Source: Paratinospora sagittata
Taxonomy: Eukaryota > Streptophyta > Magnoliopsida > Ranunculales > Menispermaceae
Assembly (NCBI GenBank): GCA_035771175.1
Contig: CM069594.1
Location: forward strand, 17,870,770-17,934,769
Reading direction: 5' to 3'
Length of the DNA: 64,000 bases
A model generated the notes under the pieces. That model made no database searches and was not told the origin of the DNA. It worked only from the letters and a program-made list of their open reading frames with translations. The translations under genes and the position numbers were made by a program. Shown here one piece after another: positions 55,367-64,000 of this stretch. Numbering within the stretch: position 1 is the first letter of the stretch; the number at the start of each line of letters is the position of its first letter.

Positions 55367-58040
55367 TTTCACGACCCACTATCTGTGACATCATGACCGG
55401 CACATCCTCCCTCGACATACACGGCGTCCCGATAAGCCTTCTAACACATATCATTATCCCAAAATACACAACAATAAACACATGGACATAATATAAGATC
55501 ATCATATAAAACATATCCAAAATGACAACCAGAAAACTTTGCTCCAAGTCCATAGTGTTCAAAAGTACAAAATATACTTCACCATAAGTACAAACCCATC
55601 TAAATGTTAAGTATAATCATTAGGTGCTACATAGTACAATTTATTAAAATAAATTGCGAAAAAGTACTAAACACCTACGTCAACGACAGTAAAGAAACGC
55701 TTCGCAGCTAAGCTTTCCCTTTCACCCTCTTATCAGATCCTGAAAAGATAAGGATGAGGGATGAGCTACAACAAGCTCAGTGAATGTTCTATACAACAAG
55801 TAGCAACATATATATGCATTTAAGTAAAACATTGCAAGAATCATTAAAACCATTTAAATAATCATGGGTATAATCAAGATTACATACATGTCAATATAAT
55901 ACATCATGTCATAAACAAGACCATGCATACCAGTTTATAAACATGCATATGCAACCTAACCCCTCCTGAGTAAGAATCAATACAAGGGCCATGTGTGCAC
56001 GAAACCCATGCTTGATCGACTTCTTACCCGTATCTATCAGAATTCATATGGATTGTATGAACTATAGGATTCGCCCACCAAGACAAGTACCATGTCTAGG
56101 CAAATCCTAACATACACAACCCATATAAATCCTTTGCAAGGTCCACAAATTGAGGATTCTCGGTCGGCCCAATGGGATTCCATAAGAATCCCAAGCCTAG
56201 GGAATGCAACATAACTCAACTATTTTCCCCAACTGGCTATTCTCAAATACATCTCATGAATTCAATAAATCATGCATACTACATTATACAAGCATTTAAA
56301 ATATTTTTATCCTACAATGCCACATATAGAATTCAAAAGTAAAGAAACATTCACGCTTGATTGGCTAGACATAGCCAATCCAATTCCAGTTCCAATTCCA
56401 AGAAGCATTAGAATGCTACATCACCCCAATGCAACTCAATCCCCAATTGGACTATTTGGGTCACTTAGATCAAATCACAAATCCTAAAACATACATGGTT
56501 TATGAAAAAACTGAAAATCAGTCCAAGTGTGCAAATCAACCATGTTTAAACCCAAATCAAATGCCAATTAAGATTCTAAAATGGTCCTACACATGAGCAA
56601 ATCCCATAATGCCCAATTCAACCATTTTATACCTAGTCCCACATTTAACCAAATTGAATGCAATAGGTTGATCCAAACACTATAATACATGGCATTCAAT
56701 CACAATTAGGGTTAATTAGACTAATTAGAAGTCAATTTCATCAATTGATCTCAATTCGGTCAAAATCGGCCAAATTTCCACTACACCTAGGGTTTCCAGC
56801 AAGCAAGATCAGTAAATTGAACCATCAATCATCCACATTTACCCATTAGATCAACATATATGACATGCAACTTGAATGAAAAACCCTAAGTTCATAACCT
56901 AGGTCTAGGTCAAATACATGGCAAAACATTAATTACACCCTAATTCAACGCACTGTTCGGATGTAACAAACTACCAAAAGAAATACCAATAACTAATTTA
57001 ACCTGTTAGATTCAAGAAAATCAAGAGAAAAACCTTCTGTCCAAAATTGAACTAAATCCAACGGTAGATCAAATAGGCATACCTCTTTGATTAAGACAGC
57101 TCTAATTGAACGATTTCTCCTCTCCAGCTACAAATACTTGAACTCAGGCGATTATAGCTCCCAACATACTCGACCAGTCAACATCGTAACCGTTCATAAT
57201 GCAACACGTTCAGTTGTGAACCATCTGATCAAGTATCACATCCATCGAACAGTAGATTTAGCAGATTCAACAGTTTGATCTAAACTGTGCAAAAAATCCA
57301 GATTTTCCGACCAGTTGTGTTTGAGAGGCTATATCTCTCAGATGAAAACTCCAATCAAGATCTCTACCAACCAGAATGAAGAACCATGAGAGAAGAAATG
57401 GCTGACAAATATTCAGCTCGATCCGACCACGAAATTAAGAGATCAACCCTCTGATCAAAACATTGCTAAGACTTCCCTTCAAGCAACTTCCTTTCCCTTT
57501 CTCTTCTCTTCTTTTCTCTCAACCTTACTCTCTCAAAAATGTCCCCCAAGAAAGAAAATGAGAGATTGAGACACATGTTAGGCCAACATGCACCTATTTT
57601 GCCAAGCGTTGATCATGTTCCAACACCATGCCAAGTGTTAGCTCAGGGGCTCATTTGTTAACCACATGGCCTTTACTCAATCACAACCTCACATGTGAGT
57701 TGTTAACCAATCCACTAATTCCAATAATTCTATCATTTTTTTCATTTATTTAATCAATACATGCCCATTTCAAATCATGGTCCAATTGGCCCCATTATAC
57801 AATTAATAACACATACATTAATATTAATAAGTCACTATTAATATATTACTTTGGTGATGCGTATTATTATCACTATCAATGTCATTAGCACATAAATGAT
57901 AATATTAATAATGATAATTCTCTAAAATAGCATGCAAAGACACTTGAACTAACACAAGTCAAGCATCAAATATGTATACGTACACATATACAGGTACTCT
58001 ACGGGTCAAAATGACATCATCCTAAGGTACGAGGGTTACA
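55367..58040 (-). mobile_element. Nested solo LTR of family A (same family as 1-2640)
   Basis: Minus strand starts TGTAACCCTCGTACC (58040). Flanks are GCATG at 55362-55366 and GCATG at 58041-58045, a perfect duplication; the left terminal TG appears to be lost next to it. Sequence from about 57000 to 57450 reads as the reverse complement of 760-1250. It has a purine-rich block on the minus strand at 57470-57570. Confidence 0.8.
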
Positions 58041-58212
58041 GCATGAGAATATAAATAATCAGAAATCCTCTGATCATACGATTGAAATGTTAGTGGTTAG
58101 GTTACAGTTTCCTTTTCAATTTTCTGACAGTGTTCCATCAGCGTCTTAATAGAGTATCAGCATCCTGAAACAGACTGTTCTGAAAATTCTATTTTCACTA
58201 ACTTGCTCTAAG

Positions 58213-58239
58213 AGGGCGCTAATGCTACGTTAGCGCCCT
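58213..58239. repeat. GCGCCCT hairpin in SIRE-like LTR
   Basis: AGGGCGCTAA, seven-base loop, TTAGCGCCCT: perfect 10-bp stem. Weaker versions follow at 58276-58307, 58338-58372 and 58380-58400. Confidence 0.85.
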
Positions 58240-58894
58240 GACGAGCTTAAGTACCAGAAACTTAAGTTTTCAGATGAGGGTGCTAATCCTCTATTAGAGT
58301 CCTGACACACAACTGCTGGTTTTCAAGTTCATTCAATGAGGGCGCTAATACTCAATCAACGTTTTGACAGAGCCCAAAAACCATCAGCGCCCTGATGGTC
58401 TATCAGCATCCTGCAGTATTGACTCGATATTAAGTGACTAGCTATTGCGTTAACGTCCTAATTGACCATCAGCGTCCTGAAAGACACTGAAAATAGTTTT
58501 TCTTGAAATTTGATTTTCCAAAACACGGTTAAATCAAATCAATACTTGAGCTTTTTGAATCAAATCAAATGTTTAGAAAATTGTTCAAAAGGTTCATAAA
58601 TTAATTGAAAATCCTTTGAGTAAGATCGATGAAAATCATTTTCTTCGAATTTTAAAGACTTTGAAAATAAGTATTGTTTTGTTGAAAAAGGTTTTGAGTA
58701 AGGTTCTACAATCTAACATTTAACCCTTTTCAATATTGATCTTGACAACTTGGCTTAGCAAGAACTTGATTGATTGAGACTTGACTTTTTTCAAACTGAT
58801 TTGCTAAAACACTTCAACATCATCATTAGATCATAAGATTGAGTGATTTGGAATCAACAGAACATTCTTTCGTAGGGTTCCTCTTGAGATAACA

Positions 58895-61300
58895 TGAGTG
58901 TTTGGAGTTCGTAGTTGATTAGTAACAATTATCTAAGGGTGACGAAAATTGTGGTTAAATACAATATATTGACCATAGGCTGCTAGAAACGTTGTTATTA
59001 CTAATTACAGTAATAGGCAATGCTCATCCTTAAACCGTAATTAACCACACTGGAATTTTCTTCTTGGAAATAGTTCATCATATAATATTTAATTTTTTTC
59101 CTTAATTCTCAACCTCATCATGCAACCCTTTCCTCTACTCACAACTTCCTTTCTCGCTTGTTCTTCTTGCACATCTCTCTCTCCCTCCCTTTCTCTCTCT
59201 TTCTCTCTCTTGTTGCCCTCTTCCATTCTCTTTATTCAATAATTATCTTGTTTTGCTCTCTAGTTTCTTTCTAAAAGACATTCTCATTCACAATCCCTCT
59301 CTTCGCACGATTCTATCTAATTTCTCTCTCATTTTCTCTGACACGGTGCTTTCTTTGTCTCTTTTTGATCGATTTGCTAATCTCATATCTACTAACGTTG
59401 GAGTTTAGTTGATTGATTCATTGTGACTAAAAGGTTTCTATGTAGATCAAATTTATATGGTTTAGTTTAATCTAGTTTTTGGCGAAAAGTTTTAGAAGAA
59501 TTGTGGAGGTTTTGAGGAGGCTTGTTTGTGCTTGGTAAGGTTTATTCTAAGGTTCATGGGAGGGATGCAATTGAGTTCCTTAACATCTAAGAAATGTAAA
59601 AAAAAATGAAGCATAACAGTTTCTAGATATATAGGATTGTTGAGGTTTTTGGTGCAATTTTATTCAATGAAGTGTGTAGTTGCAGGATGTCTCAATGATT
59701 GAATTATGCGTAAGAGAGACATGTCTCAACATCAATCTTTAAAGATATCAAGCTCATGAAGACGTTCAGTGCATTGTTTGATGATAACATGAGTAGACAA
59801 GTTGTTATTTTTTTTAAAAATTTTTTGGTGTTATGGATCTGGATAAAGTTATGTTGGTGGGAGAAATTCCTAGACAATAAAGTTAACAAATTCGTTGTTC
59901 TCTAAGCGTATAAATCGATGTAAAGATGTTTTCAACTTCAATGTTTTTGCGTACTTGTCTATAGTTTCATGGAAAATCCTGCCTTTAAAAGTAACCCAGA
60001 CATTAAGCAGTTTATCCTTGTCGGTGTTGTTTAAGTGCTTATAAATAAATAAACCTTAACAAATAAGTTTTTTTTCCTATCCTTCTTATTAAAAAGGGGG
60101 AAGAAATGCGTTATATGCTGCTCAAATCAACAAGGCCACCAATAAAATTGAAAGCTAATCTATGACGAAAAAAATAGAATGAGTTTCGTGTTGAGGCAAC
60201 CTGATGAATTTATAAAATTGTATATTTTTAATGTGATGACCATCTCTTGGCAACCTCGAACTCGCTCAGCTATGCTAGCCCAAAAGATCTCCTCAGGATT
60301 TTGTCCTTCGATTTGTGCATAACCGCAAGAGTTTGAGGTTGGTGAGACAAGATTGTCACATTTACTCCTAAAAATAGCGCTTTATGTTAGAAAAATTAGA
60401 AAAAAGGTTAAAGATAATCATGAATAAAGAAAACTAGGAAAGAAAAAATAAAGTTTTGACATTTTTAGACCTTTTTAAGTATTTTTTTAGCTAAGTCCTT
60501 CAAAAAATGGATGATTAGAGTTAATAGCTATGTTACCCAAACTCGGGTGTACGGGTACGTCTCTAAAGGTCAAACTTGTCAATTCTCCAATTTAGAGGAT
60601 ACATGGACTCAACTAGAAGTATTCAAAATTTAGACATGAGTATTTAGACACGACAGACAAAAATTGTAAACTCTTAATTTTTTTTGTACATAGATGAATA
60701 AAATTGTAAACATACAACATAAACTAATCTAAGTACGTTGTAATAACATATACAACAAATATAATGCAAGTGTACCACGTATCAAGTGTCAACTATCAAC
60801 CATGAAGTTTAACAATTCGCAACCAAATTAATTAACTCATAAATAAATTAATCACAAGATTCACCAATCAGAACTTAAAAGAATATCAGTAAAAATATAA
60901 AACGTACCTGATAAACTGATAAGTTGATAACTAATGGTGATTGAAAAATGTTGCCTCTAAACTTTTAGTCTCAGAAGTAATGTAATTATTTATTTTCCCT
61001 ATTAAAATCAATAATGTATTTAATATTAGGCTTTAAACAACAATCTTATAAGAAGGGGACATTAGTTAGACCATTAAACTAAAAAGTAAAGATCTATGAA
61101 ATACTTTTATACAAGAAGTTACGGAAGTAACTTTCAAGTTCTTGCTTTAAGTCTAAATTACACATTCAACATTTTAATGAATTCTATAGCATTTAATATG
61201 AAACAAAAGATATAACATTTTGAATGATTACATTGCAAATTTGCAATACAAAAATTAGTAACACATCACACGTGAAAACAAAATAGTGTACTTGATGTGC
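58895..61300. other. AT-rich DNA without recognised genes
   Basis: A CT-rich tract lies at 59130-59345. A GC-richer island at 60235-60355 (minus: phrases like 'caatcttgtctcaccaacctcaaactc') may be a coding relic. Nothing else could be supported. Confidence 0.5.
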
Positions 61301-61309
61301 AAAAATTAT

Positions 61310-61843
61310 CAAACACAAAAAATGAAGACTCTTCATGCTTCTACCACTCATCAAGTCACTCAAATTTTCATGAATGTCTTCATTCCCTAAAATTGATTCA
61401 TCATGAAATGTAACAACTTCTAACTCTGGTTCATTAATTGATGATTCAACACGCTCAGTAAAAGTAGATTCATCAATGTCAAACTTATCTCCACCTACAA
61501 TACATGAGAAAAATGTTAGTTTTCATTTTTAATACAAGTTTAACTTAAGTCTTTAATGTTATATATAAGAGAAAAAGTGCTTCAACTTACATAAGTCCCA
61601 ATACTTAGATGGGCCTTCTTTGTACTCTTTCTTCATTCTTGATAATAACTGAATGTTACAATGAACAAAGACCAAATCTTTGACTCTACTTGTTGTCAAT
61701 GGGTTTCTTTTAATGTTATGTAAAAGAGAGTACGTGCTCCAATTCCTTTCACGACAAGATGATGATGTTGGTTTTAAAAGTAATTTAAATGTCAAAACTT
61801 GTAACAATGGTGTTGAGACACCATGATTAGCCCACTAAGAAAT
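61310..61843 (-). pseudogene. hAT transposase C-terminus, two exons
   Basis: Exon A (61843-61591) encodes WANHGVSTPLLQVL, then SSSCRERNWSTYSLLHNIKR and VKDLVFVHCNIQLLSR. This is the hAT dimerisation domain, whose usual core is SS..CERNWS.....H..KRN.L...R...LV..HYN. The donor TTAT|GTAAGT (61590) joins in frame to the acceptor TTGTAG|GTGG (61494) across a 96-nt intron. Exon B continues CGDKFDIDES and then an acidic tail (NEPELEVVTFHDESILGNED). The catalytic N-terminal part is absent: the element at 61850 adjoins directly. It is a remnant, though splice sites and frame survive. Confidence 0.8.
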
Positions 61844-61994
61844 TCGTTCTCCATAGCTGCTTGCTTCGATCTGCCTCGAGGAGAGAACTGTCATGCGTTG
61901 TTTTCCCTTTGTCGTTTCACGTCCTTCGTTTGTGTGTCATCGAATTCTACCTCGAGAAACGTAATTTCATAAATGACGTACGTGTGGGTCTCAC

Positions 61995-62002
61995 TATAAA
62001 TA
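61995..62002 (+). promoter_or_regulatory. TATA box upstream of acidic ORF
   Basis: TATAAATA in 'ctcactataaatagcagc', 123 bp before the ATG at 62125; a well-placed core promoter. Confidence 0.65.
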
Positions 62003-62124
62003 GCAGCCTCGTCACTTTGCTTCGCATCTTGTTTCAAACCTTGCAGCAAGCTCGGTGATCCCTTTACCTTCTTCGTATTTTCTGCTTCCCAGCTCGGTAG
62101 TCGTAAGAAACTTGACTTATATTC

Positions 62125-62415
62125 ATGGCAAACCCTAATTTAGGTACCGAGGAGGGTGCTCGGCCTATCGAGGCGCTTAGTTGTACCTATGAGAAACTTT
62201 TTTCTAATGAGGAATGGGAAAGAGCTTCCAAAAAGATAAGTACCGATCCCGAGGTCGGTGGGGCCACCCGTGAGGGGCCTTTAGAGATAGGCAGTGAAGA
62301 CCTCGAAGAGGTCGATACCGAGCCCAAGGTTGGAGCGGCCACCTGTGAGGAGTCCTTAGAGGTAGGTAGTGAAGACTCCGAGGAGGAGGATCCCAACGAT
62401 AATGAGCCTAAATGA
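62125..62415 (+). CDS. Acidic repeat ORF (96 aa), unknown
   Basis: Begins MANPNLGTEEGARPIEALSC and contains two tandem acidic units of about 25 residues. The first runs from DPEVGGATREGPLEIGSEDL and the second from EPKVGAATCEESLEVGSEDS. It ends NDNEPK-stop; the open frame upstream of the stop is Glu/Asp-rich and may have continued past the TGA (EEGSEETSEKGD). It has its own TATA box and higher GC than its surroundings. The block 61850-62450 lies between a truncated hAT gene and a truncated SIRE gag, so it is probably part of a mobile element. No known domain recognised. Confidence 0.45.
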   Translation: MANPNLGTEEGARPIEALSCTYEKLFSNEEWERASKKISTDPEVGGATREGPLEIGSEDLEEVDTEPKVGAATCEESLEVGSEDSEEEDPNDNEPK

Positions 62416-62450
62416 GGTTTTGAAGAGGGCTCTGAGGAGACTTCGGAGAA

Positions 62451-62796
62451 GGGTGACAATTTATCCCAAATCTCTTTGGCAGTGTTGCAGGCACTAACTC
62501 TGTTAAACTCATTGATGGAGAGACTGCAGAAAAGCATGTTTCTGCTCTAGCTTCTTTTTTCCAAGTAGCCATTTACTCTTTTCCTTAAGCATAATTACTC
62601 CATTTTTTATCTTTGTGGGAGTAGTATATCCATTTCTTACAATGTCTCAAATATCGGAGTCATGCGACCTCATGAAGTATCTCATCCTTGTTTTCCATTG
62701 CAATTAATTATCACACTTAACCAGTGGAGGGCGATTCACTGAATTCCCTTCATCGTGTGTAACCCTAGAAGAACCATTAGAACTATTTCCTGTCAT
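62451..62796 (-). pseudogene. SIRE-like gag, N-terminal, interrupted
   Basis: ATG at 62796 lies about 43 bp inside the PBS. The frame reads MTGNSSNGSSRVTHDEG, RPPLVKCDN-stop-LQWKTRMRYF, then two more breaks, and MLFCSLSINEFNRVSACNTA followed by KEIWDKLS. This is the UBN2-type gag pattern of SIRE elements. It stops at the boundary with the acidic-ORF block. Confidence 0.78.
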
Positions 62797-62838
62797 TTAC
62801 TCAAAGAAATTGTTAGATAACTTTGAGTGCAAAAACTC

Positions 62839-62850
62839 GCTCTGATACCA
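62839..62850 (-). other. SIRE-like primer-binding site
   Basis: Reverse complement TGGTATCAGAGC, two bases inside the LTR end ...GGGCCAACA. Confidence 0.92.
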
Positions 62851-62852
62851 CT

Positions 62853-64000
62853 TGTTGGCCCAATATTATAATCCAAGAGGGGGGTAAATTGGACTTTGTA
62901 GATTTTTGCGTTACCTTTCCGATATTTTAATTATACAAGTGAATTGTGCAGTTGGTAACAATTCAAATAACAAATGCAGGAAAGATAAATGAACACAGAG
63001 AATTTAGAGTGGTTCGGCTCCCCTTAAACCTACATCCACTACCCAATCACCACGATCAGGATTTCCCAATATACTATTGGCTAATCACTTACGAGCTTGA
63101 TTAGAAGTCGTTTACACTCTAACCGACACAAGGGCTTGGTTAGAAAAGCCACAACTACTAACCTACACTAGGGCTTGGTTAGAAAGCCACAAACTAGCCT
63201 ACACCTGGGCTTGGCTACAAAGCAAAACTTGTAACCAACTTACGGTCGTGGTTACGTGCCGTACAAAATATGGTAAAGTCCCGGTTGACTTAATCAAGTC
63301 AACAATACATCAAGATTACCAACGATATAGAGAAGTGTTCAATAACACTCTCAACAATATAAGCTTACAATCTTGAATGAGTCAACAATACTATTCCAAC
63401 CACTATGATTTTCAATGATGCGAAGTGTTAAAATAGGTTTTCTCAAATGCAATCAATTCAAATATATATGATGTAAAACCGTGAATCGAATATGCACAAC
63501 TATCAATATATTGATTCTAAACAATGATAAATCTAAAGCACGAGAATCAATATATTATGATGATCAAAACTTGATGATTCTAAATGAATATGTGATTAAG
63601 ACCAAGAATCAAACAAATCAAGTATTGATCTAAAACTTCGATTCAATATAATATAATGTTAACACATGAATCGATATCACAAACTATTTATGAAACCACT
63701 AAATAAGGTATTTTGTTATGAAGATCAAGATAGAGTTTCACAAGTACAACTCAACACAAAATCAGTTTTAAGGATTATAATATAAGCACAAAACTGATTT
63801 GCATAAACCAAAATCACACGAATCTAGATATAGAAATGTATACCCCACAAGATAAGGTTGAAGCTCCAAGATTCTTCTTGTGTGATGTTGGATGAGAGAA
63901 ATCACGATCAAGACTCAATAGAAGATGTAGATAGCACTCAAATCGTCTTGAACACTTGTACAAGAGAAACTCCCAAGTTTCTCAAAGTTTTGAAAGATGT
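62853..64000 (-). repeat. SIRE-like 5' LTR, runs off window
   Basis: Plus strand starts TGTTGGCCCAATATTATAATCC. It resembles 54493 onwards in its first 100 bases (..ccaagaggggggtaaattgga..), and the whole is AT-rich without ORFs. Its beginning on the minus strand lies outside the window. Confidence 0.85.

Larger units (their letters stand above)
54493..58894 (-). mobile_element. Solo LTR, SIRE-like family, with nested LTR
   Basis: Plus-strand ends TGTTGGCCCAGGAATGTCC (54493) and CTTGAGATAACA (58894). On the minus strand these are TGTTATCTCAAG...GGGCCAACA, the same termini as the element at 2786-19114. The GCGCCCT hairpin array (58208-58470) is shared too. Net length without the nested LTR is about 1.7 kb, near the 1.89 kb of the related LTRs. 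No interior follows on either side. Flanks GGGGG and TGAGT do not match, so the target duplication is lost or the LTR arose by recombination between elements. Confidence 0.8.

Noticed and set aside
58940..59055. Possible MITE with GTGGTTAA / TTAACCAC ends
   Set aside because: Only eight bases match and no target duplication was found.
62187..62537. 116-codon minus-strand ORF as one protein
   Set aside because: It is a chance fusion: the first 30 residues are SIRE gag, the rest is the antisense of the acidic-repeat ORF.

Overview
The window is AT-rich nuclear DNA of a flowering plant, probably a eudicot. It is packed with LTR retrotransposons from several plant lineages, nested up to three deep. 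There is a hAT remnant, plant-type short introns and no prokaryotic gene organisation. I could not identify any rRNA, tRNA or CRISPR array.

Layout. (1) 1-2640: the end of a long LTR with a 61-bp minisatellite; it interrupts a Tat-lineage Ty3/gypsy element. (2) 2646-24919: that Tat element on the minus strand, with LTR, PBS, gag, protease, RT, archaeal-type RNase H and integrase. Its integrase is split by a SIRE/Maximus-type Ty1/copia element (2786-19114, plus strand, TSD CTAGG). The copia element has gag and a large C-terminal ORF but no pol. Its 5' LTR is itself split by a minus-strand chromovirus-type gypsy element (3345-12666, TSD AGGAC/AGGAT). (3) 24920-28355: non-coding AT-rich DNA grading into a degenerate tandem array. 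(4) 28356-37673: a Tekay/Del-like chromovirus (TSD CGATG) with two extra ORFs, one before gag and one after the chromodomain; a related solo LTR lies at 39558-40890. (5) 40891-45393: the most host-like stretch, with a two-exon gene for a small secreted, probably tyrosine-sulphated peptide (42669-43107, minus). (6) 45394-50953: a fairly young Ty1/copia element (minus, TSD CGTAT) with two disabling changes; its leader carries an antisense fragment of what looks like a plant mitochondrial calcium uniporter (MCU) gene. (7) 50959-58894: copia debris, a 105-bp perfect tandem duplication, and a SIRE-family solo LTR split by a gypsy LTR of the same family as at 1-2640. (8) 58895-64000: AT-rich DNA, a spliced hAT transposase C-terminus, a promoter plus acidic-repeat ORF, and the 5' end of another SIRE-like element running off the window.

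Most coding sequence belongs to decayed mobile elements. Features that appear intact are the secreted-peptide gene, the 429-codon SIRE ORF and a few single retrotransposon domains. Insertion order can be read from the nesting: Tat first, then SIRE, then the chromovirus inside the SIRE LTR.
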